Shown here: one piece after another, positions 17,041 through 26,200 of the stretch
How the letters are laid out: every line of letters starts with the position of its first letter
How positions within the stretch are numbered: position 1 is the stretch's first letter
DNA from: an uncultured Rhizobiaceae group bacterium
GTDB lineage: Bacteria; Pseudomonadota; Alphaproteobacteria; Rhizobiales; Rhizobiaceae
Assembly (NCBI GenBank): GCA_947501445.1
Contig: CANMVS010000008.1
Location: 1 to 64,000 of the forward strand
DNA length: 64,000 nt
Direction: 5' to 3'
Notes under the pieces: model-generated
What the model was told of the DNA's origin: nothing
Database searches by the model: none
Seen by the model: only the letters and a program-made list of their open reading frames with translations
Program-made: the position numbers and the translations under genes

Positions 17041-17651
17041 GAACCGTTCTCTATGCCGGATACGGTTTCAGCTTCATGGGCGGCAAGGGTGGCCGTATCC
17101 TCAATCAACGGCACAGCAACCGGCGTCTTTTCCCCTGACCACAATGCCTTCCAATAACCCCATGCCTGCAGTAGCAGGCGCGCCAGCAGCAGCGTAAACA
17201 TGATGGGAACAAGAAGCTTGACCGGCCATGTTGGCAGGTTGATATCAATTGTACTGTCCCCAAGCCTTATTGCCCGATCGGCGTGCGACCAGCTGCCCAT
17301 GGTCAGGATCACCGTCAATGCCCCCATAAGCACGATCGAGAAGAGCTCGAATGCCCACAGGATGCGGCCCTTTAGCGCGCCGACCAGCATATCCATGCGA
17401 ATATGGTTGCCCAGCCGCTGGCAATAGGCGATGCCCAGGAAGGCGATGATGGGGACTGCCTGCACAATCCAGTCAATGAAACCTGGTACGGGCAGGTTGA
17501 AAAATTTGCGACCCAGAATATTGGCAACAGCCAGTAGCATGATGGCGAGAATACTCAGGCCAGCGACCAGGGTCATGGCGCTTTCAATTTTAAACAGAAA
17601 CTGATCGGCGCGCGAAAGGGCGCTATCGTCAGTGCGTACATTGCTGCTCAT
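17037..17651 (-). CDS. dctQ: TRAP transporter small permease (DctQ)
   Basis: 204 residues with four membrane segments in the DctQ pattern (VAGLSILAIMLLAVANILGRKFFNLPVPGFIDW, followed by AYCQRLGNHIRMDML). It couples the binding protein to the large permease. The C-terminal 35 residues are hydrophilic and extend past the last helix. A 112-bp gap separates it from the binding-protein gene upstream, and a 4-bp overlap joins it to dctM. Confidence 0.9.
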   Translation of the reverse strand: MSSNVRTDDSALSRADQFLFKIESAMTLVAGLSILAIMLLAVANILGRKFFNLPVPGFIDWIVQAVPIIAFLGIAYCQRLGNHIRMDMLVGALKGRILWAFELFSIVLMGALTVILTMGSWSHADRAIRLGDSTIDINLPTWPVKLLVPIMFTLLLARLLLQAWGYWKALWSGEKTPVAVPLIEDTATLAAHEAETVSGIENGS

Positions 17652-17763
17652 GGGCTGATCCGCAGTTTTTGGCCCGACGAAAAGACCCGCCGAGCCATAA
17701 GTTCAATCTGGATTTCAGTCTGTGTTCTCAATTCTTCCTGAAGCAGGAAAATTGGAACTGAAC

Positions 17764-18777
17764 TCAGTTACCGCGCTTTTCATTGAGCGTGGTTATCACC
17801 AGATCGTAGAGCTCCTGGGCTGGCAGGCCCTGTGCACTCATGTCAGCAATCCATTTTTCACGGATCGGATCGGCTGCAGCCGCACGAAATGCCTCAATTT
17901 GTGCCGGGTCCATTTCAACTTTCTGGACCTTCTTCTCATCAAGCACAGTGTCCCATTTTTTCAGCAGTTCGCCATAATTGGCGACATAATGGTCCAGTGA
18001 TTCAGCAATTGATGAATCGAGCGCTTCGCGGTTTTCGGGCGACAGTGCCTCATAGGCGTCAATATTGACGACCACCGGGCAATTCACGGTGCCGGGATTG
18101 AGGTTGGATGTCCACCATTTGGCAAGGTCGATGGTACGAAATGCAAAATGGGCATGCGGCGCAAATGCAACCGTATCGACCACACCTGATTCCATCGCAT
18201 TATAGGCTTCTGTTGCCGTCACCGATGTTGGCACGGCACCAACCGCCTTGAACGCATTGCCAATGCCGCCGGTTGCGCGCACGCGCATGCCGTCAAACTT
18301 GTCCAATGTGTCGCGCGGATCGCCAGTGCCGACAATGTTGTATTGTGGCATGGGCGAAGGCATCAGTAGTTTGGCGTTCCAGCGGGCAAGATCGGCCTGG
18401 GTCGCCGGATGCGCATAGATGGCATTGCTGACGGCAACTTCCTCAGCCAGATCATTCACCCCGAGAAAGGGCAGTTCCAGAACAGTAATTGTCGGGTTTT
18501 TGTCGCGGTGGTATCCGGCACAGAACTGCGCCATCTCAAATGCACCGATGGAAATACCATCAAGGTTTTCCCGGTTTTTTGAAAGACCGCCATAGGAAAC
18601 ATTCATGGTGAAGTCGCCATTGGTTTTGGCAGACACCAGCTCGGCGAGCTTTTCGATATGTTCGGTAAAGGCGCGGCGTTTGCCCCAAACGGATACATTC
18701 CACTCGACCGCCATGGCCTCGGTAGCAAACATCGACAGGGCAATGGCCGCTGCGGTGTATTTAATTTGTGTTCTCAT
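17764..18777 (-). CDS. dctP: TRAP transporter substrate-binding protein (DctP)
   Basis: About 337 residues with signal peptide MRTQIKYTAAAIALSMFATE..., cleaved near AMAVEW. The DctP fold shows in FTEHIEKLAELVSAKTNGDF, GMRVRATGGIGNAFKAVGAVP (the arginine that usually binds the substrate carboxylate) and AYNAMESGVVDTVAF. ATG 18777 is chosen because GGGAGGAAAAA sits directly before it; the longer frame to 18849 lacks such a site. It binds an organic acid in the periplasm; the ligand is unknown, but a sugar acid fits the neighbourhood. Confidence 0.92.
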   Translation of the reverse strand: MRTQIKYTAAAIALSMFATEAMAVEWNVSVWGKRRAFTEHIEKLAELVSAKTNGDFTMNVSYGGLSKNRENLDGISIGAFEMAQFCAGYHRDKNPTITVLELPFLGVNDLAEEVAVSNAIYAHPATQADLARWNAKLLMPSPMPQYNIVGTGDPRDTLDKFDGMRVRATGGIGNAFKAVGAVPTSVTATEAYNAMESGVVDTVAFAPHAHFAFRTIDLAKWWTSNLNPGTVNCPVVVNIDAYEALSPENREALDSSIAESLDHYVANYGELLKKWDTVLDEKKVQKVEMDPAQIEAFRAAAADPIREKWIADMSAQGLPAQELYDLVITTLNEKRGN

Positions 18778-18964
18778 TTTTTCCTCCCAGAAATGGTGTT
18801 GGCAATAGATTTCAGTTTGCACACAAACACAAGCCACAATCTGCATCAAGCGAGTGCAAACATTAGGAATTGTTCACATTCGATGAAACCATTGTAATAG
18901 CCAAATTCGATGCTAAGTTGCGCTTCTGGTAAAGTGCCACATTGAAAACGACAGATTGCATTAA

Positions 18965-20074
18965 ATGGTTCAATTCATACGCTCTGAAATTGCCCTCATA
19001 CTGGGCTTTCTCGTTACAATTTCAGCCTATGGTCCGGCGTCTTCGCTGTTTGGTACCAGTTTTTCCCTGCCGCTTTATCTGGTGCTGTTTGTGGCCATAT
19101 TCGGTGTCATGTTGATGCTGTCCTTTTCTGCCGTGCGTCACGCGGACCATCTGGCCGTTTTACTGGGTGAGCCCTATGGAACACTGATCCTGACAATTGC
19201 GGTTATCACGATTGAAGTTTCGCTCATCTCTGCCATCATGCTCAGCGGGGAGGCCGCGCCGACGCTTGCCCGTGATACGATGATGGCGGTTTTGATGATT
19301 GTCATGAACGGTGTTGTCGGCGTCGTGCTGCTGATTGGTGGCTTTCATCACCGGGAACAGGAATTCAATCTGCGTGGTGCCAGTGCTTTCCTGACAGTAC
19401 TGGCAACCCTTGCAACCATGACACTGATCTTGCCGAATTTTACCCAATCGACACCGGACCCGAGTCTCAATCGTATTCAGGCGGAATGGTTTGGGGTCAT
19501 TACCATAATTCTCTACATCACCTTTCTGGCCATTCAGACGGTGCGTCACAAGTCGTTCTTCATGCAGCCAGGTCATGAAAACCGCGATTCTGATGATGCC
19601 CACCATGATGTGTCCGGTTCCAAATCCGTGACCTATCACGCCGTGATGTTGTTGCTGGTGCTTGTGCCGGCTGTGCTGCTGTCCAAGAAGCTGGCAGTTC
19701 TGGTCGAGTTTGGTGTTGGAACCTGGCATTTGCCGGCCGCCATTGGTGGTGTGATGATCGCCAGTCTGGTGCTTGCGCCCGAGGCACTTGCAGCCGTTGC
19801 GGCGGCACGCAAGAATTTTCTGCAAAGGGCTGTCAATATCTGCCTTGGCTCCGCGGTGGCAACAATCGGCCTGACGGTTCCCGCCGCACTGGCAATATCA
19901 ATCTATGCAGGTGTTGATATTCAACTCGGCGTAGGTAACACCGATTTGACGCTATTGCTTTTGACGATGTTCGTCAGCGCCCTGACATTTGGCGGGGTGC
20001 GCACAAACATGCTGCAGGGTGCGGTTCATCTGGTGATTTTTGTTGTCTATGTGGTGTTGATTTTCAACCCGTAG
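18965..20074 (+). CDS. chaA: Calcium/proton antiporter of the ChaA family
   Basis: 369 residues with about eleven membrane segments. The two antiporter repeats carry the conserved acidic motifs GEPYGTLILTIAVITIEVSLI and VLAPEALAAVAAARKNFLQRAVNICLGSAVATIGLT, as in the cation exchanger ChaA. It is expected to export Ca2+ (and perhaps Na+ or K+) in exchange for protons. A histidine- and aspartate-rich loop (SDDAHHDVSGS) near residue 210 separates the halves. It appears monocistronic and divergent from the TRAP genes. Confidence 0.88.
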   Translation: MVQFIRSEIALILGFLVTISAYGPASSLFGTSFSLPLYLVLFVAIFGVMLMLSFSAVRHADHLAVLLGEPYGTLILTIAVITIEVSLISAIMLSGEAAPTLARDTMMAVLMIVMNGVVGVVLLIGGFHHREQEFNLRGASAFLTVLATLATMTLILPNFTQSTPDPSLNRIQAEWFGVITIILYITFLAIQTVRHKSFFMQPGHENRDSDDAHHDVSGSKSVTYHAVMLLLVLVPAVLLSKKLAVLVEFGVGTWHLPAAIGGVMIASLVLAPEALAAVAAARKNFLQRAVNICLGSAVATIGLTVPAALAISIYAGVDIQLGVGNTDLTLLLLTMFVSALTFGGVRTNMLQGAVHLVIFVVYVVLIFNP

Positions 20075-20098
20075 GGCAAAAAGTCCCGGTTTCGGATG

Positions 20099-20111
20099 AT
20101 CTGTGACAGAT
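20099..20111. promoter_or_regulatory. Short perfect palindrome upstream of the bd oxidase genes
   Basis: ATCTGTGACAGAT is a perfect 6+1+6 dyad in the 247-bp gap between chaA and cydA. It could be an operator for the oxidase operon, but its short length and distance (about 210 bp from the start) make this weak. Nothing else distinctive was seen in the gap. Confidence 0.2.
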
Positions 20112-20321
20112 GTGGCTGCGGCAAATCTGCGCGTTTGGGTTGTTTGTGTGGCTGATCGATTGAAATTCTACAGATTTTGCAAGTAGTATCCCCCAACGAT
20201 GGCTGTATTTTAGTGCCTGTGTCAGGATGTGTTCAATGGCGTGGAAGGATGTCTCCATGGCGCGGTGCATATTGCAGGCAAAGTATCTTTGGTATCCATT
20301 CGCCCGAACTGGAAATCTGCG

Positions 20322-21734
20322 ATGACAGACTTTACTGATCCCATCCTGCTGGCGCGTATCCAGTTCGCCTTTACTGTTTCATTCCACATCATATTTCCGG
20401 CGACGTCCATCGGCCTTGCCAGCTTTCTCGCCTTCGTGCACTGGCGCTGGCTGCGCACCGGCGAAGAGATTTTTCTGACGCTGTTTGATTACTGGATCAA
20501 ACCCTTTGCTGTGGTGTTTGGCATGGGGGTCGTTTCAGGGCTGATGATGAGTTACGAATTTGGCACCAACTGGAGTGTATTCAGCGACAAGGCAGGGCCG
20601 ATCATCGGGCCGTTAATGGGCTATGAGGTCATGACGGCCTTTTTTGTCGAGGCGGGCTTTTTGGGTGTCATGCTTTTTGGTCGGGACAAGGTCGGCCCGC
20701 GGTTGCATTTTTTCGCAACCTTTATGGTTGCCGCAGGCACCCTTGCATCCGCTTTCTGGATTTTGAGCGTCAACAGCTGGATGCAGACACCGGCCGGCTA
20801 TAGTGTGAATGAGGTTGGGCAATATGTTCCGGAGGATTGGTTCAAGGTAGTTTTCAACCCGTCATTTCCCTACCGTTTCGTTCATATGGTCCTTGCCGCA
20901 TACCTGACCACGGCGCTGGTCGTGGCCGGGACCGGCGGATACCATATGCTGCGAGAGCGGCAGAACCTCACCGTGCGCAAAATGTTTTCCATGGCCCTGT
21001 GGTTCATTGCCATCATAGCGCCGCTGCAAATCATTGCAGGTGACCAGCAGGGTCTCAACAGCTATGAGCATCAACCAGCCAAGGTTGCAGCGCTGGAAGG
21101 GCATTTCAAGACCCGCGCGGCGGCACCGGAGTATCTTTTCGGATGGCCGAATATGGAGACCGGTGAGGTCGATTACGCGGTTTCGATTCCCTATCTCGGT
21201 TCCTGGATTTTGACCCATGATATTCACGCCACGATCGATGGGCTCGACAAGATTCCACGCGAAGACTGGCCCAATGTGCCCTTGATCTTCTGGACATTCA
21301 GAATCATGGTCGGGCTTGGCTTGCTGTTCTTCGGCCTTGGCACATGGAGCCTGGTTCAACGTTTTCGTGGCAGACTTTATGACAGCCCCTCTCTTGCCCG
21401 TTGCGCCTTTTTGCTGGGGCCGACTGGCTATGTTGCGGTTCTTTGCGGATGGATCACCACCGAGGTTGGGCGACAGCCCTACACGATATACGGTCTGCTG
21501 CGTACGGCTGATTCCGCATCACCCGTGGCCGCCCAGGCTGTTGGCGCCTCACTGGCGGCCATTGTCGTTGTCTACCTGTTCATATTTGGCCTGGGCACAT
21601 TCTATGTGGTGCGATTGCTGTCGCATATGCCGCCACAAAGTCCGCAGGTCCAAAAACGCGGGTTTCTTGATCAAGGTGGCGCCAGAGCCGTCAGGATATT
21701 GCGGTTATTCAGGCGCAGCAGGGAGGCAGGGTAA
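20322..21734 (+). CDS. cydA: Cytochrome bd-type quinol oxidase subunit I (cyanide-insensitive type)
   Basis: About 470 residues with nine membrane segments. It binds haems b558, b595 and d and oxidises quinol. The N-terminal LARIQFAFTVSFHIIFPATSIG holds the conserved haem-ligand histidine, and GRQPYTIYGLLRTADSASPV is the subunit I C-terminal block. The short Q-loop and this block match the CioA (cyanide-insensitive) branch. The ATG at 20322 is chosen because the conserved N-terminus begins there; the upstream frame to 20229 encodes no family sequence. The TAATG junction couples it to subunit II. Confidence 0.93.
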   Translation: MTDFTDPILLARIQFAFTVSFHIIFPATSIGLASFLAFVHWRWLRTGEEIFLTLFDYWIKPFAVVFGMGVVSGLMMSYEFGTNWSVFSDKAGPIIGPLMGYEVMTAFFVEAGFLGVMLFGRDKVGPRLHFFATFMVAAGTLASAFWILSVNSWMQTPAGYSVNEVGQYVPEDWFKVVFNPSFPYRFVHMVLAAYLTTALVVAGTGGYHMLRERQNLTVRKMFSMALWFIAIIAPLQIIAGDQQGLNSYEHQPAKVAALEGHFKTRAAAPEYLFGWPNMETGEVDYAVSIPYLGSWILTHDIHATIDGLDKIPREDWPNVPLIFWTFRIMVGLGLLFFGLGTWSLVQRFRGRLYDSPSLARCAFLLGPTGYVAVLCGWITTEVGRQPYTIYGLLRTADSASPVAAQAVGASLAAIVVVYLFIFGLGTFYVVRLLSHMPPQSPQVQKRGFLDQGGARAVRILRLFRRSREAG

Positions 21735-22732
21735 TGGATTATGCACTTATCTGGGCCCTCATTCTGGCCATCGGCGTTTTCGTGTATGTGGCGCTTGACG
21801 GGTTTGATCTGGGGGTTGGTATTTTGTTTCCGCTGCTGCGCAGCAAAGCGGAGCGGGACACCGCCATCGATACCATTGCGCCGGTGTGGGACGGCAATGA
21901 AACCTGGCTGGTTCTTGGTGGCGGCGGCCTGCTGGCTGCCTTTCCCCTGGCCTATTCGGTTATCTTTCCAGCTCTTTATGTGCCGCTGATCGGCATGCTG
22001 CTGGCGCTGATATTTCGTGGCGTTGCCTTTGAATATCGGATGCAGAAAAAGGGACACAAAAGATTTTGGGACTGGGCTTTCTTTGGTGGATCGCTGACAG
22101 CCGCGCTGGCACAGGGCATTGCGCTTGGTGCCTGGTTGCAGGGGATTGATGTCGTTGACCGGGCCTATGATGGCGATTGGTGGGATTGGCTGACACCGTT
22201 CAGCATAGCCACCGGTTTTGCCGTGATTTGCGGTTATGCGCTGCTTGGGGCCACCTGGATCAATCTGAAGGCGGAAGGTGCCTTGCATGAGCGCGCGCAG
22301 GCTTTTGTATGGCCATTGGCCGGAGCCACCATTGCTTTCATCGTCGCCGTCAGCGCCTGGACCCCGTTGCTTGATGCGCGCTATTCGGCCCGCTGGTTTA
22401 CATGGCCAACCATGATCTACGCGCTGCCCGTGCCACTTTTTGTCACCGGGGCCATGATCGCGCTGTGGCGGTCACTCAAGACCGACAATGCCCTGGGTGC
22501 ATTCCTGTCTGCAGAATTATTGTTTTTGCTGTGTTACATCGGCCTTGGCATCAGCGTCTGGCCAGACATCGTACCAACCAGTGTCACCATCCACGAGGCT
22601 GCAGCACCGGATAAGAGCCTGAGCTTTTTGCTGGTTGGCGCCGTGGTTCTTGTGCCTGCGATTCTTGTCTATACGGCTGCGGCCTATTGGATATTTCGCG
22701 GCAAGGTCAAACAGGGTGGTTATCACCATTAG
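21734..22732 (+). CDS. cydB: Cytochrome bd-type quinol oxidase subunit II
   Basis: 332 residues with eight or nine membrane segments. The N-terminal WALILAIGVFVYVALDGFDLGVGILFP, then VWDGNETWLVLGGGGLLAAFP, and the late DIVPTSVTIHEAAAPDKSLSFLLVG are all diagnostic of CydB/CioB. It pairs with subunit I in the inner membrane as a terminal oxidase for low oxygen or cyanide/sulfide exposure. Start and stop overlap the neighbours closely. Confidence 0.95.
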   Translation: MDYALIWALILAIGVFVYVALDGFDLGVGILFPLLRSKAERDTAIDTIAPVWDGNETWLVLGGGGLLAAFPLAYSVIFPALYVPLIGMLLALIFRGVAFEYRMQKKGHKRFWDWAFFGGSLTAALAQGIALGAWLQGIDVVDRAYDGDWWDWLTPFSIATGFAVICGYALLGATWINLKAEGALHERAQAFVWPLAGATIAFIVAVSAWTPLLDARYSARWFTWPTMIYALPVPLFVTGAMIALWRSLKTDNALGAFLSAELLFLLCYIGLGISVWPDIVPTSVTIHEAAAPDKSLSFLLVGAVVLVPAILVYTAAAYWIFRGKVKQGGYHH

Positions 22733-22744
22733 GGTTGCGGTCCG

Positions 22745-22924
22745 ATGAAACCGAAGCAAGAAAACGCCGAACAATTCGGGGACCAGGCCGCACCGAAAAT
22801 CAGGACTCCGGGTGGTGACACCACCTGGCAAAGGCTGTTGTGGTTTGTCCTGCTATGGGGCCTTGGTGTGCTGACGATAACTGTGGTCGGCTATGGGCTG
22901 AAATGGCTTTTTTTCAGCGGCTGA
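22745..22924 (+). CDS. Small DUF2474-type membrane peptide of the bd oxidase operon
   Basis: A 59-residue peptide beginning MKPKQENAEQ, 12 bp after the cydB stop. A hydrophilic N-terminus of about 30 residues is followed by one hydrophobic helix (RLLWFVLLWGLGVLTITVVG). The size, position and W-x-R-L-x-W-F pattern match the DUF2474 peptides found after cioAB/cydAB, which are thought to help assemble or stabilise the oxidase in the manner of CydX. Confidence 0.75.
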   Translation: MKPKQENAEQFGDQAAPKIRTPGGDTTWQRLLWFVLLWGLGVLTITVVGYGLKWLFFSG

Positions 22925-23263
22925 TGGGCGCAGTTTCCAATTGCCATTGGTCCTAAAGACCGACGCTGCAATCCTGGTCCTCAACAGACCCTGATTTGTC
23001 GTGCGCCTATTGGAATTCCCTGTAACCTGATCTTAACTGCAATTGATTTTGTTCCATATAATCAGTGTATGATGAGTGCATTGTTGGAAAAATATGTACA
23101 CTTAATTTATACATTACAGAGCGAAGAAATTTTCTTTACATAAGTTACGCTTTGATAATTATCGAATATTATCAAATTGATAGCGTTTAAATTAAAATAC
23201 ATTTCTACATATTGAAATTACTAGAAATATATATTATTGTTCTTCAAAATTGGAGAGCATTTT
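22925..23263. other. AT-rich leader before the giant RTX gene
   Basis: A 339-bp gap without a gene. From about 23040 to 23263 it is strongly AT-rich, in contrast with the flanking genes, and contains the perfect dyad TATCAAATTGATA (23170-23182). It ends in the ribosome binding site TTGGAGAG before ATG 23264. It probably carries the promoter of the giant gene and a nucleoid-protein or regulator target. No terminator for the cyd operon is obvious. Confidence 0.6.
23170..23182. promoter_or_regulatory. Palindrome in the RTX gene leader
   Basis: TATCAAATTGATA is a perfect 6+1+6 dyad about 80 bp before the start of the giant gene. It is placed where a repressor or activator could act, but it lies in AT-rich sequence, so chance occurrence is possible. 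Confidence 0.35.
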
Positions 23264-26200
23264 ATGTCTATTACATATTTATTTGGAACATCCTTTGTAG
23301 AGACGGGTTGGTATACTGGATTTATACAAGGATCCGGAAGTTCTCTTCCTTCGCATTACAGAAATAGTATGGACGATGATCGTGCGCCCGATTTTAAGTT
23401 GAAAATGGACCCGGATCACATTTATTCGGCCCGCCGCGACCAGATATATGCCTTTACAGACTACAAGGCATTTGTCGCTGATTATGGCCAGGAGGTCATT
23501 GGCAGCGAGGTCAGTCTGATATCAACAAGCGCTCTCGGATTTACCGATCAGATTTACGCCTATGGCGGGATATTCAACAATGATCCCGGTGAGACCACCT
23601 ATAATACCTGGGCCGCCTATGCCCGCCGGGACAGTGGGCAATTGGAAAAAGCCATAATTTTCCAGCTCGAATCATATTTTGGCGGGGATTGGGAAAAGAA
23701 ACAGGGAGATGAAGAAGACCGACGCACTGACACGGATCGAACGCCCGATGGTGTAGACTCGGTCTATACCTATGAGGGTGGGCTTATATCAAACGGCATG
23801 TTCCAGCTCGGCGGGTCCGGTTATGGTCTGACGGACCCCATTCTTGAAAATGTGCTGCTTGACTCAATTGGAAAGTACTTCCGCGAGCAGGAACTGACCG
23901 ATAAAGTTAATAATCTCGCTGGCGCCTATGGGGCTGCGGATGCCGGATGGGACCCCTATACGAATGCAGTGGCAAGCTTTCATTCAGGCAGCATTGTTAA
24001 CAGCATGGGTAAATTTCAAAAATTGTTTGGGAAAAACGGCAATGGTCGCAAATCACTGCAAAATGATGTCAAGGAGGAACTGGTAGAAAAGGCCGGGGCG
24101 ACCAAAAATGCCGGTGCGGTGTCACTGATATCAGAGACCGATGCAAGCGATGGAGATGGCAAGCGCATTACGCTGGCGATCCGCGGCACAGACAAGGATA
24201 TTGGCAAGGACATGGAAGCTGGCCACCCCGCTGGCCAGGCGCGTTTCTACATGCAGATGAAGCCGATAATTGATCAGCTTTATGCCTATATTGAAGAGCG
24301 CAACAACAACAGCAATCAGGCTGACAATGTTACAGAAATACTGATCAATGGGCATAGTCTTGGTGCCATGGGCGTTGATCTGTTCACAATCTATGATTCT
24401 GCCCGATTTGCCGCGTTGGGTGATGGTTCGGGTGGTTTGATAGATCTCCAGATTATGGCCGTCGCGTCGCCGGGTGTTGACATAGGGACAATTACCAGGC
24501 TGGATAAATATTTTACCATAGATGACAATACCGCCCGCGATGAGAATATTGCCGAGATCGTGGATGGCAAATTGGTGTTAACACCACCGGAATATTACCA
24601 TGGTATCGCCAATGAAAAAGACATTGTTTTTAATCCGGATACGACGCCGGAACTGATAAATTACAATAAGGGCAATTTTGTCCAGGACGTTTCAGATGGT
24701 AACAAGTCTGAGGCAAAATTCAGAGCTGAACTGCAGTTTCAGGAGTGGTCACTGAATTTTGCGGCAGAAGCCAACGCAGACAATGCCCAGTTTACCAGTG
24801 CAACACAAACGCTCATTACACCCTATCTTGACCCCGCAGACCTGCAGCGCTCCGGGGTGTCATCATCCGGGTTCCTTGCCACGCATAATGGCTCGGTTTA
24901 TTCGGCCTATCTGGAAGTACTCGGTGGTTCCTATAATGAAATCGCCCGTCTGACCTCAGAGTTTTCTGACCTGGGTGTGATTGATGTCAACAATATAGAA
25001 ATGGCACTTGTCATTGGTCTGGCGGGCGAAAGCCCTACCACCGACTATGATGGGATCGCCGGCTCCAATACCATCAGAGACTATTACGGTGCAACGCACA
25101 AAAACGACATCACCTACAATGATTTTTACTCCACCCAATTGCATGGTGGCCATGAACTCGCTCAATCGTTGCGGGATACCAATCAGAAAACCATTTTGAT
25201 GCTCGGTATGAACGGCAACGATACGTTGATCGGAACCGAATGGTCGATGCTGGGTGACGGCTACAGAATACCTTCGGTTCGTGACATCATCGATGGTGGC
25301 GAGGGCAATGACACGATCACCGGTAATTCGGGGGACGATATCCTCATCGGCGGACGTGGAAATGACGATCTGGATGGGGGCGATGGCAAGGACGTTCTCT
25401 CGGGTGGTGAGGGGCATGACCTTCTTAAAGGAGGGAATGACGATGACATACTCGACGGCGGCGCTGGTGACGATTTTCTTGAAGGGGGACTTGGCAAGGA
25501 TATTTTGCGTGGCGGTGGCGGGTTTGACCGACTCTATGGTCAGTTCGGCGATGATACATTTGTAATCGGGCCCGATGATGGTGAAATCACCATCCATGAT
25601 TTTGCTGACGGCGATTTTGTCGAGTTCCTTGGCGAGAACATAAGTGTTGGTTTTACACTGAAGACGATTCCGGGCACAGACACAAAATATTATGTCATCA
25701 ATTACGGCAATACGGTTGTTCACCTGCCGACGCTTATTGTCGATGAAAACAACAACAATGGCCTCAAAAGCCATCAAAACAGCCTCGACATCAATTTTGA
25801 ATTTACAGATTTAAGAGACCTTGGAACGCCTGGTGATGATAAAATCAGAGGCACGGAAAATCCCGATCTCATTGACGGCAAGGCTGGCGATGATTTCATT
25901 GAGGGCCTTGGTGGCGGAGACCAGATCAGTGGTGGTGCCGATGATGATTATATCGATGCGGGCAGTGGTGATGACTTTGTACAAACGTCGGGCAGTGATG
26001 ACGGTAGCGGCGATGACGACATCTATGGTCGCGAGGGCAACGATCAGATATTCGGTCTTTCCGGGCGCGACAGGCTGTTCGGTGGCCTTGATAATGATAT
26101 TCTCGCGGGTGGGTTGGACGATGATCACCTCAGGGGCGGCGAAGGCGCAGATGTTTTCATTTTTGAGTATGATAATTCCGGCAATTCCAATGTCGACATT

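Noticed and set aside
20120-20320. An FNR-like box upstream of the bd oxidase genes
   Set aside because: A TGATCGATTGAAA-type string is present, but it does not match TTGAT-N4-ATCAA well enough to call.
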